NCBI RefSeq assembly: GCF_031458235.1
Contig: NZ_JAVDYB010000001.1
Span: forward strand, 7,837,001-7,901,000
Length of the DNA stretch: 64,000 nucleotides
Reading direction: 5' to 3'
Origin: Catenuloplanes atrovinosus
GTDB lineage: Bacteria; Actinomycetota; Actinomycetes; Mycobacteriales; Micromonosporaceae
Part shown: positions 8,640 through 16,934 of the stretch, piece by piece
Layout of the letters: every line of letters begins with the position of its first letter
How positions within the stretch are numbered: the stretch's first letter is position 1
Notes under the pieces: generated by a model
Told to the model about the DNA's origin: nothing
Seen by the model: only the letters and a program-made list of their open reading frames with translations
Databases searched by the model: none
Made by a program: the position numbers and the translations under genes

Positions 8640-8920
8640 GCCGCCCCCGGGGGGCGTGTCTGGTAGATCTCGTCGAGCCGAGGTTCAGGTGCGGCCGTCC
8701 GGCCGTGCGGCGCGGAAGTCCGCCAACCGGTGCTGCATGGGGGCCTTCGCGACGTGCGGCCAGGCGACACCTGGGCCACACCGCAGGCCGGCGACGATCG
8801 GCCAGGCCCGCCCTAGCGCAGCCGGCGCCGCCGTTCCGGGGAATTTCGCGATTTACCCCGTTCAGGGTCGTTCGATCGCTCACGCCTGAGGACCGTCCGG
8901 CGCAATGGAAAAGACATCGA

Positions 8921-8984
8921 TTGTCCGCTTGAGCCGGTTTACTTAGTGTCAGCGGTATGCCCACTAAGGGAGGATTGTGGGCAT
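8921..8984 (+). promoter_or_regulatory. promoter and 5' leader hairpin of TasA-like locus 1
   Basis: A -35 box TTGTCC (8921-8926), 17-bp spacer and -10 box TAGTGT (8944-8949) place transcription start near 8956. The RNA would then begin with ATGCCCAC (8957-8964), which pairs perfectly with GTGGGCAT (8977-8984) around a 12-base loop containing GGGAGG. The true gene starts at 9048, so this hairpin lies at the 5' end of a leader of about 92 nt. The rest of 8640-9047 shows no gene. Confidence 0.45.
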
Positions 8985-9047
8985 CGCCAGGGGCGGCGCA
9001 CGCCGTACCCACGCTGGATCTTGATCTTCGACCGGGGGAGCGGGAAC

Positions 9048-9557
9048 GTGCCTCAGACTGGGCCTGCCGAGGTGTATCGCCGGCTCGTGGAGAGCCGGGT
9101 CTGGCAGGAACAACGCCTGCCCGCCGTGGTCCTCGCGGCCACCGGCCTGATGGCGATGATCGGCATGGGCAGCGTCGCGGTGGCCGCCGCCGGCTGGTCC
9201 ACCACCACGGAGGTGAGCGTGGAGGGCGTGACCGTGTCGCCGAGTTCCGCCGCACCGCGGGTGGGCGTGGTCGTGCAGACCACGCTCCCGCCCGGTGTCC
9301 CCCCGGTCGCGCCGAGCCCGGCCGTCACGCCGATCGCCTCCCCGCCGCGCGTCGAGACCTCACCGCTGCCCGCCACCACCGGGCAACCGGTCCCCTCGCC
9401 CCCGGCCGGCGTCACGACCCCGCCGCTCACCGAGATGACCGCGCCGGCCACCGCCACGCCCGCTCCGTCGCCGTCGCCCACGCCCTCCCCGTCGCTCTCG
9501 CCGCTGCTGGAGAGCGCGCCCGCCAGCGCCACCCCGTCCGGGAGCCTCGATGGCTGA
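9048..9557 (+). CDS. Pro/Thr-rich membrane protein, TasA-like locus 1
   Basis: The 169-residue protein has a short cytosolic start, one membrane segment (LPAVVLAATGLMAMIGMGSV), then VEGVTVSPSS and about 100 residues of low-complexity Pro, Thr, Ser and Ala, as in wall-spanning stalks. The GTG start at 9048 has GGGGGAG 7 bases upstream. It overlaps the next gene by 8 bp. A counterpart with the same layout (membrane segment, TTEVSVEG- or TTVEVGA-like stretch, Pro/Thr tail) lies at 21605-22045, also directly before a TasA-like gene. The pair probably works at the cell surface; the role is inferred from layout only. Confidence 0.6.
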   Translation: MPQTGPAEVYRRLVESRVWQEQRLPAVVLAATGLMAMIGMGSVAVAAAGWSTTTEVSVEGVTVSPSSAAPRVGVVVQTTLPPGVPPVAPSPAVTPIASPPRVETSPLPATTGQPVPSPPAGVTTPPLTEMTAPATATPAPSPSPTPSPSLSPLLESAPASATPSGSLDG

Positions 9558-10071
9558 GGGCGACAAGCGGGTGGCGCTCGTCGCGGTCGGACTGGCCGTC
9601 GCGGCCGTCCTCACCGGCGGCATCGCCTACGCCGCGTTCAACTCGACCGTCTCCAGCGGCTCGATCACCGGGTCCGCGCAGAGCCTGCGCCCGCTCGAGG
9701 TCGGCACGCCCGCCACCGACTACGCGGGCGAGGAGACCGGACTCTGGCCCGGCGACCTGCACGCCGCCGACATCGTCATCCCGGTCCGCAACGACAACGA
9801 GATCGCCGTCCAGGTCTCCAACACCAGCATCAGCAACGCGGAACTCCGCTTCACCGACGACGACGTCCAGGACGCCTGCGGCCGCTTCCTGACCGCCGAC
9901 TCACCCGTCGCCATCACCGACGGCACCGACTACGACACCGTCGTCATCCCCGCCGGCGCCGACCGCACCATCCGCCTCCTCGGCGCGGTCGCCCTGAGCG
10001 GCGACGCCGCCGACCACTGCCAGGGCGCGCCGTTCACCAGCAGCTGGAAGGTCAAGGCCACGTCGCTCTGA
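9550..10071 (+). CDS. secreted protein with SipW-type signal, TasA/CalY-like, copy 1
   Basis: The 173-residue protein begins MAEGDKRVALVAVGLAVAAV, then LTGGIAYAAFNSTVSSGS, which resembles the SipW-dependent signal of TasA/CalY biofilm fibre proteins (hydrophobic core then GGxAYAxF). The mature part is a beta-rich domain with N/D-rich turns (IVIPVRNDNEIAVQVSNTSI) and two Cys, one in CQGAPFTSSWKVKA. The second copy at 21052-21558 shares the signal type and a CQG...WKV ending, though overall identity is low. No SipW peptidase gene is in the window. Fibre or matrix function is inferred from family resemblance. Confidence 0.6.
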   Translation: MAEGDKRVALVAVGLAVAAVLTGGIAYAAFNSTVSSGSITGSAQSLRPLEVGTPATDYAGEETGLWPGDLHAADIVIPVRNDNEIAVQVSNTSISNAELRFTDDDVQDACGRFLTADSPVAITDGTDYDTVVIPAGADRTIRLLGAVALSGDAADHCQGAPFTSSWKVKATSL

Positions 10072-10158
10072 CCTTTCCTCCCGACCCGCGCCCCGCGTGG
10101 TCGCGATCCGCACGGTGCCGCGGGCCTCCGACCGTCCCGGAACCCCACGATCGATATG

Positions 10159-10285
10159 CCCGCTTCCGGCGTCCTCCGGCCCGCATGCTCCCGCGGGCAA
10201 ACCTCGCGGCGGCTCCGCCGCCGCTCCGCCGCCGCTCCGCCGCCGCATCGGAGCCGGTCCCGCCGCCGGTCACTACACCCCGCGA
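10159..10285 (+). repeat. gene-end repeat, copy A (tail type I)
   Basis: First of four copies of a dispersed element (others at 36261-36406, 50974-51063, 60126-60215). The head starts CCCGCTTCCGGCGT and contains a hairpin GCCCGC (10179-10184) / GCGGGC (10193-10198) with loop ATGCTCCC. The tail has a second strong hairpin, GCGGCG-GCTC-CGCCGC. It lies 87 bp after the TasA-like gene in the same sense. The remainder of 10286-10426 is GC-rich non-coding DNA in which I see no gene. Confidence 0.7.
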
Positions 10286-10426
10286 CCTCCCTCTCCGCTC
10301 ACCATCCCGGCCGCGCCCGGCGGTTCGGGCGTCGGAGGCGGTCCCGCTGCCGGTCGCCAGACCTCACGATCTCCGCCCCGGCTCACCGTCCGGCCGCGCA
10401 GCTGGCGGCGACGACGTCTAGTGGCC

Positions 10427-10633
10427 TTAGTCGAGTAAGCTGCCGAGTTTGCTGGGGACGGCGAGAATCCATTTGGCGCCGCGGTCGGCGTAGCTGCCGA
10501 GGGGGCCGGGGGTGTTGCTGGCCAGTGCTCCGAGCACGGCGACCAGGACGAGGGCCAGCCACAGGCGGCCCTTCAGGTTGGCGATCACCGCGAGCAGGGC
10601 CACGACGACGATCACCGCGATTGCAGAGGCCAT
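10427..10633 (-). CDS. small membrane protein
   Basis: The 68-residue protein consists of two hydrophobic helices (IAVIVVVALLAVIANL and LWLALVLVAVLGALASNT) joined by a short basic turn, then a short tail. The family is unknown to me. It starts at ATG 10633 without a clear ribosome site. It stands alone on the minus strand. Confidence 0.55.
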   Translation of the reverse strand: MASAIAVIVVVALLAVIANLKGRLWLALVLVAVLGALASNTPGPLGSYADRGAKWILAVPSKLGSLLD

Positions 10634-10689
10634 GACCCATTTTTACCCTTTTTTCGGTATTCGGGCGGCCTGATGACCCGCGGTGACAG

Positions 10690-10842
10690 CTATCCGTGAC
10701 CGGCGGTGGCCGGGACGGTGGCGTGCGTGGGCGCGGTGGGAGCCGTCGAGCGCGGGTCGGACGGGGGCGGGGAGGGCTCGGGGTGGGAGGGCGTGACGGG
10801 GTGCGGCGCCGGCGTGAAGTCCGGGGGGATGGGCTGCGTCAT
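10690..10842 (-). CDS. possible 50-residue Pro-rich protein
   Basis: A short reading frame begins MTQPIPPDFTPAPHPVTPSH, with GGGAGCC 7 bases before the ATG. It is mostly Pro, Thr and Ser and lies 98 bp after the anti-sigma-type ATPase gene on the same strand. The ribosome site supports it, but composition bias of GC-rich DNA could produce such a frame by chance. Confidence 0.35.
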   Translation of the reverse strand: MTQPIPPDFTPAPHPVTPSHPEPSPPPSDPRSTAPTAPTHATVPATAGHG

Positions 10843-10940
10843 GGTGGGCTCCCTGGATGCGGTCCGAGCGGGCGGTCCGGTGCCTCCAGTGTCCACTGGC
10901 AACGGTGGCGGAGGGAGGGTTTCCGGCATGAATCGCCTGA

Positions 10941-11354
10941 TCAGGCCGGGTGCAGGTGGACCAGCAGGGTGACCGCGGTACCCGAGGAGCCGGAGTGGAC
11001 GAGCAGGGAGTCGGTGCCGTTCCGGGCCAGCCACATGCCGCGGCCGGAGCGGGTGTCGGGTGCGGGACAGCGGGCGGGTGAGATCAGGCCGCCGGTGCCG
11101 TCGTCGGTGACCCGGCAGTAGAGGGCGGGACCGGATCGCCACAGCTCGAGCGTGCCGCTGCCGCCACCGTGCTCGACCGCGTTGACCGCCACCTCGTGCA
11201 CCGCGAGCACGAACCGGTGGAGCGTGATGCCGGAGAGGCCGAAGCGGGCGGCGTGCCGTCGCACGTCGCGGCGCAGCGCGGTCAGCGTGGTCCGCGTGAA
11301 GTCCGCGTGCAACTGCGCGGCGACGGCCGGCGCGCGCTGCCGGGCGGCCGTCAT
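10941..11354 (-). CDS. anti-sigma-type ATP-binding protein (RsbW-like)
   Basis: A 137-residue GHKL ATPase domain of the RsbW/SpoIIAB type: N box VHEVAVNAVEHGGG, G1 box VTDDGTGG, and a shortened G2 region SGRGMWLARNGTD. Such proteins bind a sigma factor or phosphorylate a partner STAS protein on Ser. The STAS gene lies directly upstream and overlaps by 4 bp, so this is a classic antagonist/anti-sigma pair. No sigma factor gene is adjacent; the target is unknown. Confidence 0.85.
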   Translation of the reverse strand: MTAARQRAPAVAAQLHADFTRTTLTALRRDVRRHAARFGLSGITLHRFVLAVHEVAVNAVEHGGGSGTLELWRSGPALYCRVTDDGTGGLISPARCPAPDTRSGRGMWLARNGTDSLLVHSGSSGTAVTLLVHLHPA

Positions 11355-11680
11355 GCGCCCGGCCGGCCGAGGCCGAAGGCGTCGAGCAGGCCGGCGATCC
11401 GGAGCTGGTCGCGCACGGCCGGGCTCGGGTGCTCGACCCGGAACCGCGCGTGCGTGGCGTGCGCCAGCTTCATCACGTCGACCAGGACGCCGATGCCGGA
11501 GCTGTCCAGGAACGTGACCGCGGCCAGGTCGACGCGGACCGAGGGCGGCCGGCGCGCGTTCATCTCGCCGTGGATCGTGGCCAGCACCGCGTCCGCGTTG
11601 CTGAAGTCGATCTCTCCGGCGAGCGCGACACCCAGCGCCCGTCCCGCGTACCCGGACACCGACACCGACACCGGTTCCAT
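11351..11680 (-). CDS. STAS-domain anti-sigma factor antagonist
   Basis: The 109-residue protein is a single STAS domain. The signature is VRVDLAAVTFLDSSGIGVLV, where the first Ser of DSSG is the usual phosphorylation site in SpoIIAA/RsbV. The start at 11680 has GGGAGG 5 bases upstream. It overlaps the ATPase gene by 4 bp. By family analogy, the unphosphorylated form releases a sigma factor by binding the ATPase partner. Confidence 0.85.
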   Translation of the reverse strand: MEPVSVSVSGYAGRALGVALAGEIDFSNADAVLATIHGEMNARRPPSVRVDLAAVTFLDSSGIGVLVDVMKLAHATHARFRVEHPSPAVRDQLRIAGLLDAFGLGRPGA

Positions 11681-11910
11681 CCGACCTCCCGAGCTGACCT
11701 GGTCATTCTCCTCGGCGGACGGTCCCGGCAGGGTCACTCGGACGGTGAGTTTCCTCAGCCGCCGGGGCGGGCTACCGATACAGAGGGCACGGCAAGGACG
11801 GGAGCGCGACGGACGGGCAGGGCTGGTGCCCGTGACCGTCGATCCACCGCCCCGGCCGGCGCTACCCGTGGAACCCCCCTTGTCCGCGGGTAGCGCCGGG
11901 CAGCCGATCA

Positions 11911-11940
11911 GGCGCCGGTCCTCGACGGGGGACCGGCGCC
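11911..11940 (-). terminator. hairpin after the photolyase gene
   Basis: GGCGCCGGTCC (11911-11921) pairs with GGACCGGCGCC (11930-11940); the loop is TCGACGGG. It lies 7 bp beyond the photolyase stop codon. TTTC follows on the plus side only, so on the minus strand it is a GC hairpin without a T tract, common in actinobacteria. Confidence 0.6.
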
Positions 11941-11947
11941 TTTCACG

Positions 11948-13282
11948 TCAGGGGCGCAGCCAGACCGCCTCGTCCCCGTGCGACTCGAGCGGCGGCGGAT
12001 AGTCCAGCCTCTCGAAGCCGTCCAGGCGCCACGGCTGGTGCACGGCGGGGCCGGGGATGCCGGCCAGCTCCGGTACGTACCGGCGCACGTAGTCGCCCTC
12101 CGGGTCGTACCGCTGGGCCTGTCTGATGGGGTTGAAGCGGCGGTGCGGGCGGGTGTCGTTGCCGGTCCCGGCGACCCACTGCCAGTTGCCGGAGTTGTTG
12201 GCCACGTCGCCGTCGATCAGCCACCGGAAGAACCAGGCCTGCCCGTCCCGCCAGTCGCAGCGCAGGTGCTTGGTGAGCAGCGCCGCGGTGATCAGCCGGG
12301 CCCGGTTGTGCATCCAGCCCTCGGCCATCAGCTGGCGCATGCCGGCGTCGACGATCGGCACGCCGGTGCGGCCGCTCTGCCAGGCCTCCAGCGCGTGCGC
12401 GTCGTACCGCCAGTCCCGGTCGCCGGACGGGCGCATCGGCTTCCTGGAGATGTCCGGGAAACCGGCCGTGACCTGGTAGTAGAAGTCCCGCCAGCAGAGC
12501 TGGCGGACGAATGCGGCGGCACCGGGGCCGCCCTGCCGGCGGGCCGCGTTCACCACCGCGAGCGGGGACAGACAACCGAAGCGGAGGTACGCGGAGAGCC
12601 GCGAGGTGTCGTCGTCGGCCATCGCGTCGTGCTGGTCGTCGTACGCGTCGATGTGCCGCAGCCAGGCCGTCAGCCGGCGCCGCCCCTCGGTCTCGCCGCC
12701 CTCGGCCGCGTCCGGCGACTCGCCCTTCGGCGGCTCCGGCAGCGCGACACCGAGCGCGCCCGCGTCCGGCAGCGGGGCGATCCGCTGCGGCGGTGCGGCC
12801 TCGTCCCGCAGCGCGGCCGACTCCCATGCCCGGAAATATGGTGAGAAAACGCGGTAGTGGCCGCCGCCACCGCCGGGCGAGACCTCGCCGGGCGGCAGCA
12901 CGGTCACGCCGGGGAAGAGGCGCAGCGACATCCGGTGCCGGTCCGCCTCCGCGCGCAGCCGCTCCTGCCGCCGGGTGGCGAAGCGGCTCACGTCGTGCGA
13001 GACCGCGATGCCGTCCGCGCCGGCCGCCCGCGCCACCGCGATGGTCTCGGCCACGGTGTCGCCGCGCCGCACCACCAGGTCCGCGCCGCGCTCGCGCAGG
13101 CCCGCGCGCAGGTCGGCGAGGGCCTGGTGGAGGAAGCGGTCGCGATTCGCGGAGCGGCCGAGCAACGCCGGGTCCAGCACGAACAGCGGCACCACGTGCT
13201 CGGCAACGGCGCAGGCGGCGGCGAGCGCGGGGTGGTCGTGCACCCGCAGGTCCCGGGTGAAGAGGACGACGGCGGTCCTCAT
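11948..13282 (-). CDS. phr: deoxyribodipyrimidine photolyase, class I
   Basis: A 444-residue FAD enzyme that repairs UV-induced pyrimidine dimers using blue light. N-terminal antenna domain: MRTAVVLFTRDLRVHDHPAL. FAD/DNA domain: SRLSAYLRFGCLSP, FVRQLCWRDFYYQV, GVPIVDAGMRQL, GWMHNRARLITA and VANNSGNWQWVAGTGNDTRP, all diagnostic for CPD class I photolyases. It overlaps the crtB stop codon by 4 bp, so the two are co-translated. Placing photolyase with carotenoid synthesis under a light-type MerR regulator is known from Streptomyces and Myxococcus-like light responses and fits here. Confidence 0.95.
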   Translation of the reverse strand: MRTAVVLFTRDLRVHDHPALAAACAVAEHVVPLFVLDPALLGRSANRDRFLHQALADLRAGLRERGADLVVRRGDTVAETIAVARAAGADGIAVSHDVSRFATRRQERLRAEADRHRMSLRLFPGVTVLPPGEVSPGGGGGHYRVFSPYFRAWESAALRDEAAPPQRIAPLPDAGALGVALPEPPKGESPDAAEGGETEGRRRLTAWLRHIDAYDDQHDAMADDDTSRLSAYLRFGCLSPLAVVNAARRQGGPGAAAFVRQLCWRDFYYQVTAGFPDISRKPMRPSGDRDWRYDAHALEAWQSGRTGVPIVDAGMRQLMAEGWMHNRARLITAALLTKHLRCDWRDGQAWFFRWLIDGDVANNSGNWQWVAGTGNDTRPHRRFNPIRQAQRYDPEGDYVRRYVPELAGIPGPAVHQPWRLDGFERLDYPPPLESHGDEAVWLRP

Positions 13283-14202
13283 GCCAGGATCGCCTCGCGG
13301 TCGAGCCTCGGGCCGGGCAGCGGCACCGGCGTGCCCGCGGGGGTGATCAGCGCGCGGGCCGCGACCGCGGCGCGGCGCCGGTTCGGCACGGTGGCGCGCC
13401 GCTCGAAGACGTCGTACCGGGCGGCCGCGATCTCGTCCAGGATGCCGCCGTAGAGCAGGTACGCGGTGCGGATGCAGGCCTGCGACGCCGGGGCCAGCAT
13501 GGTGACGCCGGCCGCCGCGGCCGCGTAGTGCTCCTGCGCGCGGGCCGTCTCGAACTCGATCAGCGCGGCCACCTCCGGCGTGGTGGAGCGGCGGTCCCGG
13601 CAGGCGAGCAGGTCGTCCGCGGTCAGCCCGAACCGGGCCAGGTCCGCCTCCGGCAGGTAGACGCGACCGCGGTCCAGGTCCTCCGCCACGTCCCGGATGA
13701 AGTTGGTGAGCTGGAACGCGAAGCCGAGTTGCCGGGCCGGCTCGCGCGCGGCGGCCCGGTCCTCCGCGCCGAGTATCGGCAGCATCATGGTGCCGATCAC
13801 CGCGGCCGAGCCCTCCATGTACTCCAGCAGGTCGTCGTAGGTCGCGTACCGGGTGACGGTCAGGTCCATCGCCATGCTGCGCAGGAACGAGTCGAAGTCC
13901 GCCAGGTCCAGGTCGAAGACCGCGATCGTGTGCAGCACGGCGGGCAGCAGCGGGTCGTCGACCGGCTCGCCGCGCAGCCCGGCCAGGAACCGGTCCGACC
14001 ACTCGGTGAGCAGCTCGGCCCGGCGCTGCGGCGGCAGGCTCTCGGTGCGGTCGACTATCTCGTCCGCGTGCCGGGTGAAGCCGTAGAGCGCGTGCACGTG
14101 CCGCCGCTTCCAGGCCGGCAGCAGCCTGGTGGCCAGGTAGTAGGTGCGGCCGTGTTCCCGGTGCAGCTCCCGGCAGCGTGCGTAACTGTCCGCCAGTGTC
14201 AT
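13279..14202 (-). CDS. crtB: phytoene synthase
   Basis: The 307-residue enzyme condenses two GGPP to phytoene, the first committed step to carotenoids. Both Asp-rich motifs are present: HADEIVDRTE (DxxxD) and FIRDVAEDLDRGRVYLP (DxxxD). YYLATRLLPAWKRR and QLGFAFQLTNFIRDV are also family hallmarks. The start at 14202 has GGGAGCGG upstream. It is transcribed divergently from crtE and together with phr. Confidence 0.95.
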   Translation of the reverse strand: MTLADSYARCRELHREHGRTYYLATRLLPAWKRRHVHALYGFTRHADEIVDRTESLPPQRRAELLTEWSDRFLAGLRGEPVDDPLLPAVLHTIAVFDLDLADFDSFLRSMAMDLTVTRYATYDDLLEYMEGSAAVIGTMMLPILGAEDRAAAREPARQLGFAFQLTNFIRDVAEDLDRGRVYLPEADLARFGLTADDLLACRDRRSTTPEVAALIEFETARAQEHYAAAAAGVTMLAPASQACIRTAYLLYGGILDEIAAARYDVFERRATVPNRRRAAVAARALITPAGTPVPLPGPRLDREAILA

Positions 14203-14263
14203 GGACCGCTCCCAAACCTTTGTGTGCCCAAATCGACTCATGAATCGACGCAACTTCGATCGT

Positions 14264-14273
14264 AGAGTACCGT
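14264..14273. promoter_or_regulatory. back-to-back crtB/crtE promoters sharing one TA step
   Basis: The decamer AGAGTACCGT reads as -10 box TACCGT (14268-14273) on the plus strand, 7 bases before the crtE GTG, and as TACTCT (14269-14264) on the minus strand for crtB-phr. Both share the central TA. Direct repeats AATCGAC at 14231-14237 and 14243-14249 lie beside it and could be regulator sites; CarH-type MerR photoreceptors are known to use direct repeats. Confidence 0.55.
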
Positions 14274-14280
14274 CGCTGGG

Positions 14281-15420
14281 GTGGCCAACGACACGCTCGC
14301 TCCATACGCGCTGGGTAAGCCGCCCGCCCCTCACCATGATCAATCAAATGACCCCTCGGTGCCCGCCATGCCCCTGAATCTGATCGAGGCAGTCGAAGGA
14401 ACGCTCGCCGACTTCCTCGCCCGGGAGATCGCCGGGCTGGACGAGATCGATCCGGCGCTCGGCGGGTTCGCCCGTGCCGCGCGCGACAGCGTGCTGGCCG
14501 GTGGCAAGCGGCTGCGGCCGACCTTCGCCTACTGGGGCTGGCGCGGCGTGATCGGCGCGGAGCCGCCCGCCGACGCCGTGCTGCCCGCGCTCGCCGCGCT
14601 GGAGTTGCTGCACACGTTCGCGCTGGTCCACGACGACGTGATGGACGGCTCGGACACCCGGCGCGGCCGTCCGACCGTTCACCGGGTGTTCGAGGCCCAG
14701 CACGTCGCGGCCGGCCGGCGCGGCGACTCGGGCCGGTTCGGCGAGGCCTCGGCCGTGCTGATCGGCGACCTCTGCCTGGTCTGGGCGGACCGGCTGCTCG
14801 GCACCGCGGACGTGAGCCCGGACGTGTTGCTCGCCACCCGCCGCTGCTACGACCAGATGCGGATAGAGGCGGTCGCCGGGCAGTACCTGGACGTCCTCGG
14901 CGAGGCCGAGCCGGGAAGCTGGTCGGTGGCGCGGGCGCTGAAGGTGGCGCGGCACAAGACCGCCGGCTACACGGTGCTCCGTCCGCTCCACTTCGGACTT
15001 ACACTGGCCGGGATGCCGTTGGCCGGGCGGATGCGGGCGGTCACGGACGCCTACAGCGGCTACGGTCTGGCCGTCGGCGAGGCGTTCCAACTCCGCGACG
15101 ACCTGCTCGGCGTCTACGGGGAGCCGGCGATCACCGGCAAGCCGGCCGGCGACGACCTGATCGCCGGGAAGCCGACCGCGCTGCTGATGCTGGCGCGCGA
15201 GATGGCGACCTCGGCGCAGCTCGCCGAGCTGGACGGCGCCGGCGACGTGCACCGCAAGGCGCAGGTGGTCGCGGACACCGGCGCACCCGAACGAGTGGAA
15301 AAGATGATCGAGGAGCGAGTGGCCTCTGCGGTGTACGCGCTTCGGCGGGCACCGATCGACGATGCGGCCCGCGAAATCCTGACCGGGCTGGCGGTCACGG
15401 CCACCCAGCGGCAGGCATGA
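14281..15420 (+). CDS. crtE: geranylgeranyl diphosphate synthase
   Basis: A 379-residue all-alpha polyprenyl synthetase. The first Asp-rich motif is LVHDDVMDGSDTRRGRPTVH; the second region is FQLRDDLLGVYG, a shortened form with DDLLG instead of DDxxD, as seen in several actinobacterial relatives. GGKRLRPTF and GKPTALLMLA are further hallmarks. The product, most likely GGPP, feeds crtB. The GTG at 14281 sits 7 bases after TACCGT, so the mRNA looks leaderless; an internal ATG at MPLNLIEAVEG would shorten the protein by 29 residues. Confidence 0.9.
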   Translation: MANDTLAPYALGKPPAPHHDQSNDPSVPAMPLNLIEAVEGTLADFLAREIAGLDEIDPALGGFARAARDSVLAGGKRLRPTFAYWGWRGVIGAEPPADAVLPALAALELLHTFALVHDDVMDGSDTRRGRPTVHRVFEAQHVAAGRRGDSGRFGEASAVLIGDLCLVWADRLLGTADVSPDVLLATRRCYDQMRIEAVAGQYLDVLGEAEPGSWSVARALKVARHKTAGYTVLRPLHFGLTLAGMPLAGRMRAVTDAYSGYGLAVGEAFQLRDDLLGVYGEPAITGKPAGDDLIAGKPTALLMLAREMATSAQLAELDGAGDVHRKAQVVADTGAPERVEKMIEERVASAVYALRRAPIDDAAREILTGLAVTATQRQA

Positions 15421-15449
15421 TGTCCGTGCAGCGGAACGGAAGGGCACGA

Positions 15450-16934
15450 ATGCGTACGGTGAGCGGAGCGACCGACCACGTGGTGGTCGTCGGCGCGGGG
15501 CTGGGCGGTCTCGCGGCCGCGCTGCACCTGGCCGGGGCCGGCCGCCGGGTGACGATCGTGGAGCGCGAGCCGGTCCCGGGCGGCCGGGCCGGGCGGCTGG
15601 ACGCCGAGGGCTACACGTTCGACACCGGCCCGACGGTGCTGACCATGCCGGAGCTGATCGCCGAGCCGCTCGCCGCGGTGGGCGAGGAACTGTCCGACTG
15701 GGTGGAGCTCACGCCGCTGGACCCGGCCTACCGCGCGTTCTACCCGGACGGCTCGCAGCTGGACGTGATCGCGGACACGGTACGGATGGCCGCGGAGATC
15801 TCCCGGGTCTGCGGCCCGCGCGAGGCCGACGGATACCTGCGCTTCGTCGACTTCGCCCGCAACCTCTGGGAGCTGGAGCGGGACGACTTCATCGACCGCA
15901 ACCTCGACTCGCCGCGCGACCTGGTCAACCTGGGCATGCTGAAGCTGCTCGGCACCGGCGCGATGCGGCGGCTGCAGCCCAAGGTCAACCAGTTCCTCAA
16001 GGACCCGCGTACCCAGCGCGTCTTCTCGTTCCAGGCGATGTACGCCGGGATGGCGCCGCACGACGCGCTCGCCATCTACGCGGTCATCGCGTACCTGGAC
16101 TCGGTGGCCGGCGTCTACTTCCCCAAGGGCGGCATCCACGCGGTGCCGCGCGGCATGGCGGCGGCGGCCGAGAAGCACGGCGTGGAGATCCGGTACGACA
16201 CCACGGTCAGCCGGGTGGAGACGGTGAACGGCCGGGCCACCGCGGTGATCACCACGGACGGGGAGCGGATCGCGGCGGACGCGTTCGTGCTCAACCCGGA
16301 CCTGCCGGTGGCCTACCGCGACCTGCTGCCCGGGCCTGCGCCGCGCCGGCGCCTGCGCTACTCGCCGTCCTGCGTGGTGCTGCACGTCGGGTCCGACCGG
16401 GCCTACTCCAAGATCGCGCATCACAACATCCACTTCGGACGGAGCTGGCGCGGTACGTTCGACGAGGTGATCCGGCGCGGCGAGTTGATGACCGACCCGT
16501 CGCTGCTGGTGTGCAACCCGAGCCGCAGCGACCCGTCGGCCGCGCCGGAGGGGCGGCAGAGTTACTACGTCCTGGCCCCGGTGCCGAACCTGGAGCGCGG
16601 CCCGCTGGATTGGCGGGGCGGGCTCGGCGACCGCTACGCGGATCAACTGCTCGGCACGCTGGAGGAGCGCGGCTACGTCGGGTTCCGGGACGGCGTGAAG
16701 GTGCTGCGTACGATCACGCCCGCGGACTGGGCGGAGCAGGGCATGGCGGCCGGCACGCCGTTCGCTGCCGCGCACAACCTGCTGCAGACCGGCCCGTTCC
16801 GGCCGCACAACCTGCACCCCTCCCTCGGCAATGTCGTGTTCGCCGGTTCCGGCACCCAACCCGGGGTCGGCGTACCGATGGTGTTGATCTCTGGAAAGCT
16901 GGCCGCCGCGCGCATCACCGGGAGCACTGCATGA
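15450..16934 (+). CDS. crtI: phytoene desaturase
   Basis: The 494-residue flavoprotein desaturates phytoene towards lycopene. The FAD-binding beta-alpha-beta is VVVVGAGLGGLAAALHLAGA with ERE following, then GGRAGRLDAEGYTFDTGPTV, typical of CrtI. The C-terminal signature is GSGTQPGVGVPMVLISGKLA. I chose ATG 15450 for its ribosome site GGAAGGG; an upstream ATG at 15417 overlaps the crtE stop and would add 11 residues. No lycopene cyclase gene is in the window, so the end product cannot be named. Confidence 0.92.
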   Translation: MRTVSGATDHVVVVGAGLGGLAAALHLAGAGRRVTIVEREPVPGGRAGRLDAEGYTFDTGPTVLTMPELIAEPLAAVGEELSDWVELTPLDPAYRAFYPDGSQLDVIADTVRMAAEISRVCGPREADGYLRFVDFARNLWELERDDFIDRNLDSPRDLVNLGMLKLLGTGAMRRLQPKVNQFLKDPRTQRVFSFQAMYAGMAPHDALAIYAVIAYLDSVAGVYFPKGGIHAVPRGMAAAAEKHGVEIRYDTTVSRVETVNGRATAVITTDGERIAADAFVLNPDLPVAYRDLLPGPAPRRRLRYSPSCVVLHVGSDRAYSKIAHHNIHFGRSWRGTFDEVIRRGELMTDPSLLVCNPSRSDPSAAPEGRQSYYVLAPVPNLERGPLDWRGGLGDRYADQLLGTLEERGYVGFRDGVKVLRTITPADWAEQGMAAGTPFAAAHNLLQTGPFRPHNLHPSLGNVVFAGSGTQPGVGVPMVLISGKLAAARITGSTA

